In this document: in pieces, positions 33,826 to 42,064 of the stretch | How the letters are laid out: the number at the start of each line of letters is the position of its first letter | Numbering within the stretch: the first letter of the stretch is position 1 | Source: an uncultured Collinsella sp. | GTDB taxonomy: Bacteria > Actinomycetota > Coriobacteriia > Coriobacteriales > Coriobacteriaceae | Reading direction: 5' to 3' | Assembly: GCA_900548255.1 (NCBI GenBank) | Contig: URKH01000006.1 | Span: 1 to 44,132, forward strand | Length of the DNA: 44,132 nt | Program-made: the position numbers and the translations under genes | The notes under the pieces: generated by a model | Told to the model about the DNA's origin: nothing | The model's database searches: none | Seen by the model: only the letters and a program-made list of their open reading frames with translations

Positions 33826-34308
33826 ATGCCGCGAACGCTCTTTATTGATGCCGACGCCTGCCCGGTCACGCGCGAGTCGATTGACTGCGCGCGGCGGGCG
33901 GGCGTCGCCGTTGTTATCGCCGGCAACAGCACGCAAAACCTGGAACGGCACATTCGCCGCGACGACCCGCGCGATGCCGAGCACGCGCGTCGCGGCTTTT
34001 GGGTCACGACGCGCGACGTGAGCGTGGGCGCCGACAGCGCCGACTTTGCCATTGTCGAACGCCTGCAGGCGGGCGACGTGGTCGTGACGCAGGACATTGG
34101 CTTGGCGAGCATGGTGCTCGGGCGCGATGCCGCCGCCATCGGTGTGCGCGGGCGCGTGTACGACAAGGCGACTATCGATATGCAGCTGTTTATTCGCCAC
34201 GAGGAAAAGAAGGTACGCCGCGCCGGCGGACGCACTCGCGGTCCGGCAGCATTTACCAGCGAAGACCGCGCCCGCTTTAAACGCAACCTCACCGAGTTGC
34301 TGCACTAA
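33826..34308 (+). CDS. YaiI/YqxD family protein (UPF0178, DUF188)
   Basis: 160 residues. LFIDADACPV at 5-14 is the family signature, with ADSADFAIVERL and VVTQDIGLASMVL following; these give the acidic residues of a PIN-like fold. Ends with a basic stretch (EEKKVRRAGGRTRGP). Function in bacteria is unknown; a nuclease role is sometimes suggested from the fold. ATG follows the TAG of the DUF308 gene with no gap, so translation is coupled. Confidence 0.9.
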   Translation: MPRTLFIDADACPVTRESIDCARRAGVAVVIAGNSTQNLERHIRRDDPRDAEHARRGFWVTTRDVSVGADSADFAIVERLQAGDVVVTQDIGLASMVLGRDAAAIGVRGRVYDKATIDMQLFIRHEEKKVRRAGGRTRGPAAFTSEDRARFKRNLTELLH

Positions 34309-34310
34309 CC

Positions 34311-34434
34311 AAGGTAGGTTTTTGGGACATGCCTAATAATCTACCTTTTTGTTTTGCCGATTGACGCGCATCCAACGCCCAGGTCATGGCGGTGGAATTT
34401 ATGGCATGTCCTAGTTTTACGGCATGCCCCAAAC
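34311..34434. terminator. Hairpins between convergent genes, with repeated GGCATG(T/C)CC
   Basis: AAGGTAG (34311-34317) pairs with CTACCTT (34341-34347), followed by TTT, a plausible terminator for the YaiI gene. GGGACATGCC (34323-34332) recurs inverted as GGCATGTCC (about 34402-34410) and GGCATGCCCC (about 34422-34431), so the whole gap can fold as one palindromic element. No gene is seen. Confidence 0.5.
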
Positions 34435-34440
34435 ATCCAC

Positions 34441-35529
34441 TTAGAACCCAAAGGCGGAAAGGATAAGGCCCCAGCCAGCGCCGATGACGTACATCATGAT
34501 CAGGAACACGACATTTTCGCGGGCGCTGCGGTTGGTGCGGAACAGCACCAGATAACCCACGCCGGCGGAAATGAGCGTGCCGGCGAGCATCGGCGCCAGT
34601 TGCAGCGCGCCTTCCAGATACAGCTGTGTAATGACCACGCTCGCCGAGCAATTGGGAATCAGCCCGACAAGCGCCGAACCCAGGACAGCGAGTGTCTCGT
34701 TGCCGCGCAGGAACTGCTCGATCGCGGACTCGCCGAACGTCTCGAGCACGGCGACCAGAATCAGCGTCACCAGAAAAATGAATACCGAGACCTGCACGGT
34801 GTGCGAGATCGCACTGCGGATGATCGACAGGACAGGCGTCCCTTCGTGGGAGTGGGAGTGACCGTGACCATCATGGTGTTCATGTTCGCCCTCATGACCG
34901 TGATCGTGGCCATGTCCGTGTTCGTGCTCGTCCTCGTCTTCATCACAACCGCAATGGTCGCGCTCGCACAGCTCGTGGATGTGGTCGGCGCTCACGCCTG
35001 CCTCGGCCACCTCGTCGATGATGTCACCGCCGCTGTGGTCGTCGTGCGCGCAGTTCACGTGGGCCGGGTTGGCCGCGGTTCCCAGCACGGTACGGCGAAT
35101 CGCCGCGTGCGCGCGGGCGTTACGGCGCAGGCCGCGAATGGCAGCGTCCACGATAAAACCCGTGACCAGTGCGATCAGCGCTTTCGAAGCCAAAAGCATC
35201 GCCATAGTCTGCACGGGAACCTGCTCGGCAAGTAGCAGCGGCAGCATCTCGTCGGAGGTCGAAAGGAACACCGCCACCAACGTGCCCAAGGTCACGACAC
35301 GGCCGGCGTACAGCGTGGCCGCCATGGCCGAAAAGCCGCACTGCGGCACCATGCCCAGCAGCGAGCCAACCACGGGACCCGCAGCGCCGGCGCGCTTGAT
35401 AGCGCCGTTGACGCGGTCGCCCGCAACGTGCTCAAGTGTCTCGAGAGCAAGATACGTCACCAACAAAAACGGCACCAGCGACAGCGTGTCCTTGCCGGCG
35501 TCGAGCAGAATATCAATCAGTAAATCCAT
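34441..35529 (-). CDS. Putative heavy-metal/manganese exporter (ArsP_2-like, 10-11 TM)
   Basis: 362 residues in two membrane halves with internal similarity: GSLLGMVPQCGFSAM in the first, GSALVGLIPNCSASVVI in the second, each a G-x2-P-x-C/N-C signature. Between them, at about 155-230, is a cytoplasmic-type loop extremely rich in His, Asp and Glu (GHGHDHGHEGEHEHHDGHGH), typical of metal-buffering loops. This matches the family annotated as putative arsenic efflux or manganese transporter; I favour divalent metal export. An 11-base motif shared with the MntR-gene upstream region lies 92 bases before its start. Confidence 0.8.
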   Translation of the reverse strand: MDLLIDILLDAGKDTLSLVPFLLVTYLALETLEHVAGDRVNGAIKRAGAAGPVVGSLLGMVPQCGFSAMAATLYAGRVVTLGTLVAVFLSTSDEMLPLLLAEQVPVQTMAMLLASKALIALVTGFIVDAAIRGLRRNARAHAAIRRTVLGTAANPAHVNCAHDDHSGGDIIDEVAEAGVSADHIHELCERDHCGCDEDEDEHEHGHGHDHGHEGEHEHHDGHGHSHSHEGTPVLSIIRSAISHTVQVSVFIFLVTLILVAVLETFGESAIEQFLRGNETLAVLGSALVGLIPNCSASVVITQLYLEGALQLAPMLAGTLISAGVGYLVLFRTNRSARENVVFLIMMYVIGAGWGLILSAFGF

Positions 35530-35620
35530 GACGGATGGAACCTTTCGTGTCTTTCGGCAGCATTGTAAAAGTCCTAGCGGTCAACTAGGGTATTGTAGTT
35601 GTCCCGGGCGCGGTGCCAAT

Positions 35621-35631
35621 AGTTGCCTATG
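35621..35631 (+). promoter_or_regulatory. AGTTGCCTATG motif, also found upstream of the MntR-like gene
   Basis: The identical 11 bases occur at 42065-42075. In both places the motif lies 65-95 bases upstream of a minus-strand, metal-related gene and in the same orientation. It may be a DtxR/MntR operator half-site; equally it overlaps the promoter area of the exonuclease gene (35701). Confidence 0.35.
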
Positions 35632-35700
35632 GTAAACTATCATCTCGCCATAACTCAGTAGCCTCGAGCCGCACAACGCGGCCCGTCCAAGGAGTAGCAT

Positions 35701-36669
35701 ATGAACGTATCGCAAGCACTCGAATACGAGCGCCAGCCGTTTATCCCCATGTTTATCTACGGCGACCACGGCGCCATGGAGTCCGAGCGCCAGAAGGGCG
35801 AGGAGGCCCTCAAGGTGCTCGAGACCGAGTACTTTACCGCCGAGGGCGACCCCGGCTTCGACTTTGCCACCGTGCGCGACCTGGCCGACCGCAACCGCGA
35901 CCTGTGCGACCAGATTGGCGAGGCGCGTCTGCGCAACGTGACGCCCGCGACGCTCTCGCGCGGCCTGTCCGATACCGACACCTGCGCCGCCATCGGCAAG
36001 ATGCAAAAGCGCACCGCCGCGTCCGTTATGCGCGAAATCCGCGGCGACCGCGACGCGCTCGGCGTGGCCTACGCCCGCAAGCCCATCCAGGGCACCGTGC
36101 TCGGTATCGACATCGAGACCACCGGCCGTGCACCCGAGCGCGGCTATATCATCAACGTGGGCTGGGAGATCATGGAGCTCACCAGCGACGCCGTCCCGCA
36201 TGACGCCGAGGCACACTACTGCGGCCTGCCCGACATCTACCGCGGCGAGGATGTGCCGTTGTCGAATATCCACCACATCACCTGGGACGACATCGACGGC
36301 AAAAAGCCGTTCCGCGAGAACAAAGAGCTGCAAAAGCAGCTGCTCAAGCTTATGAAGAAGTACCCGTACATGGCACACAACGCCGCCTTTGAGGACAGCT
36401 GGTTCAAGATCCACCTGGACGGCTACGCCGAGGCACGCCGCGCCGGCAAGATCATCGTCATCGACTCGCGCCAGATCTGCCGCAGCCTGGACGCCGACGT
36501 GCGCTCGCTCCCCCGCGAGTCCGCCCCAGCCGCGCTCGAGAACTGGGCGCGCCGCCGTGGAACCCTCGCCGCCGACGCCAACGAGCAGCACCTGGGCCTC
36601 GACGACACCGACCTCATGCTTCGCACGGTACAGGCCGAGTTCAACCTCAAGAACCTGTTTGCGAAATAG
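35701..36669 (+). CDS. DnaQ-like DEDDh 3'-5' exonuclease
   Basis: 322 residues. Residues 1-125 form an N-terminal charged helical region. The exonuclease domain follows: GIDIETTG with D137 and E139 (ExoI), MAHNAAFED with D232 (ExoII), and HLGLDD with H297 and D302 (ExoIII, H-x4-D). All catalytic residues are present. The N-terminal extension is not part of the usual epsilon subunit, so this is a separate exonuclease, perhaps in repair or RNA/DNA turnover. AAGGAG precedes the ATG by 6-7 bases. A hairpin follows the gene. Confidence 0.88.
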   Translation: MNVSQALEYERQPFIPMFIYGDHGAMESERQKGEEALKVLETEYFTAEGDPGFDFATVRDLADRNRDLCDQIGEARLRNVTPATLSRGLSDTDTCAAIGKMQKRTAASVMREIRGDRDALGVAYARKPIQGTVLGIDIETTGRAPERGYIINVGWEIMELTSDAVPHDAEAHYCGLPDIYRGEDVPLSNIHHITWDDIDGKKPFRENKELQKQLLKLMKKYPYMAHNAAFEDSWFKIHLDGYAEARRAGKIIVIDSRQICRSLDADVRSLPRESAPAALENWARRRGTLAADANEQHLGLDDTDLMLRTVQAEFNLKNLFAK

Positions 36670-36702
36670 CAACGTCTGAGACAAACACTGCTTGCTCACG
36701 AG

Positions 36703-36736
36703 CGGCCTCGCAGCGGGAAACACCGCAGCGGGGCCG
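36703..36736 (+). terminator. Hairpin after the exonuclease gene
   Basis: CGGCCTCGCAGCGG (36703-36716) and CCGCAGCGGGGCCG (36723-36736) pair with two mismatches; no T-run. The rest of the gap to 37018 is AT-rich, with an extended -10 TGCTATAGC at 36874-36882 that could start a ~130-base leader for the next gene. Confidence 0.5.
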
Positions 36737-37018
36737 CCCTACGTTCCACAGATAGAACTGCCATCACAAATTCTGAACCCTCATTTTGAACGATTTCGGC
36801 CAATTCCCGACACGTAATTCGTTGTCGGATGGTGATGCATCGATATCAAATGTGCAGCAATTGAGTTTTTATATGCTATAGCTAAGCTGCGAGAACATTG
36901 ATTTTAGGCGTGCCAGCCCATAATCGCGTCAAGCTTTTGGACAGCATTTGGTTAGGCCCCTAAAACGGCTTTCCCACTCAGCGCCATCAACACGGCATTA
37001 GCTGACACGATATATACC

Positions 37019-38209
37019 ATGAGTATCGTATTGTCACATACCACTGCAAAAGCGGTCTACCAGGCCGCGCATTCGGCTTCTGCGAAAGACACCGAGCCCT
37101 GTAACCCTGCCGCGATTTACGGATCATGTCCCACCGGAACGCTCCTTGACGCAGCCGCAGAATGGCTCACCAAACACGATGTTTCCCTCGACGCAAATGA
37201 TTGCCTCGAGGTAATGGTGTTTGATCGCAAGAATGCGCGCTATGCAACGAACTGTCAATGCCACGTTTCGTCAAAACGATTCTCGAACTCACGCTTTATA
37301 GAGCTCAAAGATGGCATCTTCATTGTTGGCGTTGAGCTTTGCGCACTTCAGGCCGCCACCTATCTCCCTTTTCGCGAACTGGTGGAGTACTACTTTGAAT
37401 TGTGCGGCGCTTACTCCCTTGGAACCGACTCTTCCACCTCGTATAACGAGCGTTTCGCGCTCACCTCGACCGAAAGGTTAAAACAGTTCTTTAATTCCAT
37501 TACCAGATGCGACGGTCTGGCCCTTGCCCGAAAGGCGATCCAATGTGTGCGCGACGGATGCCGGTCTCCTATGGAAACGGCCTTTGTCATGATGCTAACG
37601 CTGCCTAAAAGCGAAGGAGGGCTTGGTATTAAGGGAATTGAGACCGATTACGAGGTGCAGGTCACCGCTGCCGCAAAGAATCTCACGAGACGCAAAAAGT
37701 TCTTTATGGATGCGTATCTAAAGAAATCTCGCACAGACATTGAATACAACGGGTTTTATCATGACGCGGAAGAAGACCGCGCCATCGATGAGGAGCGCAA
37801 GAATGCGCTTGCGTCCATGGGATACGGAATCATCACCGTCAGTCGTTATTCCTTTATGCATGCCAGCGCTTTCGTTAGGGTCATGGAGGCGATCCAACGG
37901 AAAGAGGGCATACGTCCCTCGCGTCTGCCAAAAGACTTTCAAATCATGCAAGAGAACCTGAGACAGTTTGTGCTCAGAAGGTTTATAGAAGAGAAAAAGC
38001 GAATTCAGAAGCAGCTTCGCCAGGATTCCGAAGATCGTCAACGAATCGACCTCGAAAAAGTAACACTCGAAGGCATCACGCTGGATGACCCGACAATAAA
38101 TGAAGTTCCGGCAATCGATGACATGCAGACTGTCGAATCCGACAGCCCATCATTTGCCCAAATAAGCAGCCTCGCGCCCGAGGGCAGAATCTTCGGGGCC
38201 GGAAGCTAG
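37019..38209 (+). CDS. Putative nuclease of a lineage-specific family (Vsr/DUF559-like core), copy 2
   Basis: 396 residues. The N-terminal half (MSIVLSHTTAKAVYQAAH...) has a region VSSKRFSNSRFIELKDGIFIV recalling AbiEi-like antitoxin domains. At about 188-205 comes SPMETAFVMMLTLPKSEGG, then at 230-250 FFMDAYLKKSR and DIEYNGFYH, giving D...E-x-N/G-x3-H as in Vsr/DUF559 endonucleases, then RKNALASMGYGIITV. The last ~90 residues are a charged coiled segment absent from copy 1. No Shine-Dalgarno sequence precedes the ATG; TATATA lies at 37010-37015, so the mRNA may be leaderless. Base composition is lower in GC than the neighbours. Function is inference. Confidence 0.65.
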   Translation: MSIVLSHTTAKAVYQAAHSASAKDTEPCNPAAIYGSCPTGTLLDAAAEWLTKHDVSLDANDCLEVMVFDRKNARYATNCQCHVSSKRFSNSRFIELKDGIFIVGVELCALQAATYLPFRELVEYYFELCGAYSLGTDSSTSYNERFALTSTERLKQFFNSITRCDGLALARKAIQCVRDGCRSPMETAFVMMLTLPKSEGGLGIKGIETDYEVQVTAAAKNLTRRKKFFMDAYLKKSRTDIEYNGFYHDAEEDRAIDEERKNALASMGYGIITVSRYSFMHASAFVRVMEAIQRKEGIRPSRLPKDFQIMQENLRQFVLRRFIEEKKRIQKQLRQDSEDRQRIDLEKVTLEGITLDDPTINEVPAIDDMQTVESDSPSFAQISSLAPEGRIFGAGS

Positions 38210-38221
38210 ACCGGCTAACAA

Positions 38222-38470
38222 GGTGGGTACCCTAGCGATGTGCAAAATTGCGAGTATTCAGCAGGGTCGGCCCTCCAGCACCCACAAGTTAATCCAAATG
38301 AAAAACAAAAACGCTATCGAACGGGAACGTTAGGCAACATTTGAGGAAGACCTTGTCTGTTTACCGCCCTTGGATAACTCTTGAGCGGCTTTATTTGGCC
38401 TGGAATAGATTAACGGACCCCCTATAGTTGCAGAATACTCCAATTTTTGCACGGCGCGGGGGCACCCACC
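38222..38470. repeat. MITE-like element: 41-base inverted repeats flanking 166 bases
   Basis: The left arm (38222-38262) read in complement gives TGCTGAATACTCGCAATTTT then GCAC and a run ending GGGTACCCACC. The right arm (38429-38470) gives TGCAGAATACTCCAATTTTT then GCAC and ending GGGGCACCCACC. The ends match at most positions. The interior has no gene. This fills most of the 419-base gap between the nuclease gene and arsR. Confidence 0.6.
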
Positions 38471-38554
38471 CCGGCATCGGCTATCAAAACCGCTCAGTCC
38501 GGAATCTCGTCCACTATTCCCCATCATTTTATGCGACGAATTACCTGTACGTCA

Positions 38555-38615
38555 TTGACATATGAACATGCGCTCATATAATCGGAAGTAAGTTATATGA
38601 GCGCATGTTCATATG
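38555..38615 (+). promoter_or_regulatory. arsR promoter overlapped by a 23-base perfect inverted-repeat operator
   Basis: TTGACA (38555-38560) and TATAAT (38577-38582) are perfect consensus hexamers, 16 bases apart. CATATGAACATGCGCTCATATAA (38559-38581) recurs inverted at 38593-38615 without mismatch; each arm itself contains the partial palindrome TATGAG-N6-TTCATA. So two repressor dimers could bind, one over the promoter and one downstream. The arm sequence runs 23 bases; only its key halves are given here as motif. Confidence 0.9.
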
Positions 38616-38628
38616 AAAGGATATTGCA

Positions 38629-38994
38629 ATGAGCATCCGCGTTGATGAAACGAAACCCGACATCGAGGCCACCGAGCCCGTGATTCCCACCAGCTGCTCG
38701 CCCGAGGACCTTCCCGACGAGGAGCTGTTGTACGACCTGGCCGACCTGTTCAAGGTCTTCAGCGACACCACACGCATCAAGATTCTCTATGCCCTCATGG
38801 GTCGCGAGCTCTGCGTGGCTGACATCGCCGAAGCGACCGCGACCTCGCAGTCTGCGGTGTCGCACCAGCTGCGCACGCTTAAGCAGTCGCACCTGGTCAA
38901 GTTCCGCCGCGACGGCCGCAACATTCTCTACTCGCTCGCCGACGATCATGTCTACACCATGCTCAACCAGGGCATGAGCCATATCTGCGAATAG
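38629..38994 (+). CDS. ArsR/SmtB-family metal-sensing repressor
   Basis: 121 residues, winged helix. VFSDTTRIKILYAL is the family entry helix, ELCVADIAEA the CadC/ArsR-like position with a cysteine, and SQSAVSHQLRTLKQSHLV the recognition helix. The C terminus DDHVYTMLNQGMSHICE has D-x-H-(x10)-H-x2-E, which matches the alpha-5 zinc site of CzrA/SmtB-type sensors (usual last ligand His). I infer a Zn/Cd/Co sensor controlling the operon 38629-41328. It likely binds the operators at 38559-38615 and 39332-39352. AAAGGA precedes the ATG. Confidence 0.92.
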   Translation: MSIRVDETKPDIEATEPVIPTSCSPEDLPDEELLYDLADLFKVFSDTTRIKILYALMGRELCVADIAEATATSQSAVSHQLRTLKQSHLVKFRRDGRNILYSLADDHVYTMLNQGMSHICE

Positions 38995-39057
38995 CAATCA
39001 ACCACGGTATCAGCGCGGCCGGCACCCAGACCGCTAACACAGGGAAAGGAACCCACC

Positions 39058-39276
39058 ATGAAAAAGCAGTTTAAGCTCGACGAGATCGATTGCGCCAACT
39101 GCGCGCGTGAACTTCAGGACGAGCTGGCTAAGCTCGATGGCGTCAAGTCCGTTTCGGTCAACTTTATGACCCAGAAGCTGACGCTCGAGGCCGACGACGC
39201 CGAGTTCGACGAGGTCCTGGACCGCGTCGTTGAGTTCACCGCCGATGCCGAGCCGGACTGCGAGATCATTCTCTAA
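39058..39276 (+). CDS. Heavy-metal-associated (HMA) domain protein
   Basis: 72 residues, one HMA ferredoxin-like domain with the metal motif DCANC (C-x2-C) near residues 11-15. P1B ATPases often carry this domain at their N terminus; here the ATPase gene downstream lacks it, so this is the separate metal chaperone or regulatory domain for it. AAAGGA before the ATG; 63 bases after arsR. Confidence 0.9.
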   Translation: MKKQFKLDEIDCANCARELQDELAKLDGVKSVSVNFMTQKLTLEADDAEFDEVLDRVVEFTADAEPDCEIIL

Positions 39277-39297
39277 CCCGCGCATACGTTGACCTGT

Positions 39298-39321
39298 AAG
39301 GCCGCGCTTGCCGCGGCCTTT
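39298..39321 (+). terminator. Hairpin between the HMA gene and the P-type ATPase gene
   Basis: AAGGCCGCG (39298-39306) and CGCGGCCTT (39312-39320) with a 5-base loop and few T afterwards. It would reduce read-through from the arsR promoter; the ATPase gene has its own operator downstream. Confidence 0.65.
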
Positions 39322-39331
39322 GCTCGCGAAA

Positions 39332-39352
39332 TTATATGAGCAAGTGTTCATA
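39332..39352 (+). promoter_or_regulatory. Second ArsR-type operator, before the P-type ATPase
   Basis: TTATATGAGCAAGTGTTCAT matches the arsR operator arm (TTATATGAGCGCATGTTCAT) at all but three positions in the centre, and keeps TATGAG-N6-TTCATA. It ends 23 bases before the ATPase start codon, so the ATPase gene is probably repressed separately. Confidence 0.8.
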
Positions 39353-39375
39353 CACTCAAATGGGAGGTTTGAATC

Positions 39376-41328
39376 ATGGCGGCCGCCGATTCCAAAAAGA
39401 AAAAGAAGAAGCGCAAGAAGAAAGAGTCCCTTGAGCACAAGCGCAACCGCATCCTGGTAGCACTGGGCATTTTTGCCGTTGTTTATGCCCTCGACGAGCT
39501 CGGCGCCCTCGCTATCGCATTTGGGGAGCCCGGCAACATCTACGCCAGCTTTGTGCTGTTCCTCGTGCCGTTTTTGATTGCCGGCTACGACGTACTGCAA
39601 AAGGCATTCAATAACATCCGCCGCGGCAAGGCCTTCGACGAGAGCTTCCTCATGGCCGTCGCGACCATCGGCGCGTTTGCCATGGTGCTCTTCCCCGACA
39701 CCGACCCGCACATGGCCGAAGGTGCCGCTGTCATGCTGTTCTACCAGGTCGGCGAGTTGTTCCAGGCATACGCCGTAGGCAAGAGCCGCAAGTCGATCAG
39801 TGCCATGATGGACATCGCGCCCGACTACGCTAACGTCGAGCAAGCCGACGGCACACTCGAACAGGTCTTTCCCGATGACATCGCCGTCGGCACCGTGATC
39901 GTGGTCCAGCCCGGCGAGCGCGTGCCCATCGACGGCGTCATCGTCGAGGGCGAAACCCAGCTCGACACCGCCGCACTCACGGGCGAGTCGGTCCCCCGCC
40001 CGGCCAAGACCGGCGACGATATCATCAGCGGTTGCATCAACATGACGGGCCTCATCCACGTGCGCACCACCAAGCCCTTTGGCGAGTCAACCGTCGCGCG
40101 TGTTCTGGAGCTCGTGGAGAATGCCAGCGAAAAGAAGGCGCGCACCGAGAACTTCATCACGCGCTTTGCCCGCGTCTACACCCCCGCCGTCACTGGCGCT
40201 GCCGCGGTGCTCGCGCTTGGCGGCGGCCTGGTGACTGGCGCTTGGTCCGATTGGATCCTGCGCGGCCTGACCTTCCTGGTCGTCAGCTGCCCGTGCGCCC
40301 TCGTGATCAGCGTACCGTTGAGTTTCTTTGGCGGCATCGGCGGCGCGTCCAAGCTGGGCGTTCTCATCAAGGGCTCCAACTACCTCGAGACGCTCGCCGA
40401 CGTGGACACCATCGTCTTCGACAAAACGGGCACCCTCACCAACGGCACGTTCTCAGTCGTCGCGGTGCACCCCGAGGCTGGCTATACCGAGCAGTCGCTG
40501 CTCGAAGTCGTAGCCCTTGCTGAGTCGTTCTCCGATCACCCCATCGCGCAGTCCGTGCGCGACGCCTACCAGGGCGAGGTCGACCCCAAGCGCGTGAGCG
40601 ACTCCGCCAACGACGCGGGCCACGGCGTGACGGCAACCATCGACGGCAAGCACGTCGTCGTTGGCAACGCCAAGATGCTCGCCGCGGCCGGCGTTGAAGC
40701 ACCGGACTGCGAGGTTGTCGGCACGATCCTCCACGTGCTCGTCGACGGCGTGTACGCCGGCCACATCGTGATTGCAGACACCGTTAAGGCCGATGCGGAG
40801 CAAACGATTCGCGACCTGCATGCCGCCGGTATCAACCGCACCGTCATGCTCACGGGCGACCGCGAGGAGGTTGCAGCGTCTGTGGCCAAGCAACTCGGTC
40901 TCGACGAGTTCCACGCGCAGCTCCTGCCGGGCGACAAGGTCGAGCGCGTTGAGGCACTACTCGCGGCCGAAAGTGGCAAGGGCAAGCTCGCCTTTGTCGG
41001 CGACGGTATCAACGACGCGCCTGTGCTTACGCGCGCCGATGTGGGCATTGCCATGGGCGCCATGGGCTCCGACGCCGCGATCGAGGCCGCCGACGTGGTG
41101 CTGATGGACGACAAGCCGTCCAACATTTCCCGCGCGATCCGCGTGGCGCGCAAGACCATGTCGATTGTTTGGCAGAACATAATCTTTGCGCTGGGCATTA
41201 AGCTGCTGATCCTTGTGCTGGCAGCGCTGGGTATCGCCAATATGTGGCTTGCCGTCTTTGGCGACGTAGGCGTGGCGATCATCGCCATCCTGAACGCCAT
41301 GCGCGCGATGGGTGTCAAGAACCTGTAG
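39376..41328 (+). CDS. P1B-type heavy-metal ATPase (Zn/Cd/Pb exporter, CadA/ZntA type)
   Basis: Membrane pump exporting divalent soft metals. The TM metal motif SCPCAL is near residue 305, the phosphorylation site DKTGTLTN near 349, SDHPIA (the P1B His-Pro) near 388 and GDGINDAPVL near 541. The last helices carry a lysine (GIKLLIL) and an aspartate (FGDVGVAI), the P1B-2 pattern for Zn/Cd/Pb. 650 residues. The N terminus lacks an HMA domain (it is the separate gene at 39058) and instead starts with a Lys/Arg stretch (KKKKKKRKKK). GGGAGG precedes the ATG. Confidence 0.94.
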   Translation: MAAADSKKKKKKRKKKESLEHKRNRILVALGIFAVVYALDELGALAIAFGEPGNIYASFVLFLVPFLIAGYDVLQKAFNNIRRGKAFDESFLMAVATIGAFAMVLFPDTDPHMAEGAAVMLFYQVGELFQAYAVGKSRKSISAMMDIAPDYANVEQADGTLEQVFPDDIAVGTVIVVQPGERVPIDGVIVEGETQLDTAALTGESVPRPAKTGDDIISGCINMTGLIHVRTTKPFGESTVARVLELVENASEKKARTENFITRFARVYTPAVTGAAAVLALGGGLVTGAWSDWILRGLTFLVVSCPCALVISVPLSFFGGIGGASKLGVLIKGSNYLETLADVDTIVFDKTGTLTNGTFSVVAVHPEAGYTEQSLLEVVALAESFSDHPIAQSVRDAYQGEVDPKRVSDSANDAGHGVTATIDGKHVVVGNAKMLAAAGVEAPDCEVVGTILHVLVDGVYAGHIVIADTVKADAEQTIRDLHAAGINRTVMLTGDREEVAASVAKQLGLDEFHAQLLPGDKVERVEALLAAESGKGKLAFVGDGINDAPVLTRADVGIAMGAMGSDAAIEAADVVLMDDKPSNISRAIRVARKTMSIVWQNIIFALGIKLLILVLAALGIANMWLAVFGDVGVAIIAILNAMRAMGVKNL

Positions 41329-41344
41329 CGCTCGTGGTCCCTCC

Positions 41345-41471
41345 GGCCGGGGCCGGGCTTGGTTTTGAAAACGTCCTCGCGCATGAGGCCCGTCTTTCCT
41401 GCTCCTGCGGAGCAACGGAAAGGCGGGCCTCGCGCTGCGGAGTGTTTTCAAAACCAAGCCCGGCCCCGGCC
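41345..41471. repeat. 127-bp near-perfect palindrome after the metal operon
   Basis: The outer arms 41345-41372 and 41444-41471 are identical in inverted orientation over 28 bases (key part CCGGGCTTGGTTTTGAAAAC). Inside, GAGGCCCGTCTTTCC pairs with GGAAAGGCGGGCCTC with one mismatch, and GCTCC with GGAGC at the tip. It would fold into a long hairpin. It may be a terminator, or a MITE-like repeat. The rest of the gap to 41607 shows no gene. Confidence 0.8.
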
Positions 41472-41607
41472 TGCATTGACACAGCTGGCGGTTCTTGGGC
41501 ATCGCTTGCTGGCGGGGTTCCTTTGCTGAAATGGACTTGGCCGAAAGGGCCGCTGGTCCCGGTCGCTGGTTCGCGCTTTGCGTGAACTCCGCGCTACTGT
41601 GGGTCAG

Positions 41608-41997
41608 TTAGGCTTCTGTTTTTGGACCCGCTACATCTTCCCGCCTCAGCATCGACCTTAGCTTCTCGAAACTCTCCTCGCTCAGGCAGTGCTCCATGTG
41701 ACAGCCCTCTTGCGAGGCAACCTCGGGCGTTACGCCTGCGTCCTCTAGCAGACCTACAAAAAAGCAGTGGCGCTCCCACATTTGACGGGCAACCTCAAGA
41801 CCGCGTTCCGTCAGATGCACGTCGCGTTTGCCCATTTCGACATAGCCGTTGCTTTCCAGCGTCGCCATGGCCTTGGAAACGCTCGCCTTGGTTACGCCGA
41901 GGTACTCCGCAACGTCGATCGAGCGCACGGTGCCCTGACGTTCCGACAGAACGTAGATCGATTCGAGATAGTCTTCTCCGGATTCACGCAGGGCCAT
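41608..41997 (-). CDS. DtxR/MntR-family metal-dependent transcriptional regulator
   Basis: 129 residues. ESGEDYLESIYVL starts the protein, as in the family; IDVAEYLGVTKASVSKAMATLESNGYV is the helix-turn-helix. The dimerisation half has RHCFFVGLLEDAGV and a GCHMEHCLSEES segment, supplying the usual E/H/C metal ligands. Without an SH3 domain, as in MntR. It probably responds to Mn or Fe. AAAGGCGG precedes the ATG at 41997. The upstream region contains the AGTTGCCTATG motif. Confidence 0.92.
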   Translation of the reverse strand: MALRESGEDYLESIYVLSERQGTVRSIDVAEYLGVTKASVSKAMATLESNGYVEMGKRDVHLTERGLEVARQMWERHCFFVGLLEDAGVTPEVASQEGCHMEHCLSEESFEKLRSMLRREDVAGPKTEA

Positions 41998-42064
41998 GGG
42001 CCGCCTTTCGCGATGGCTTCTAGTTAGCCTTTGGATACTTTTGCTTGATTTACTTTACCGCAAA

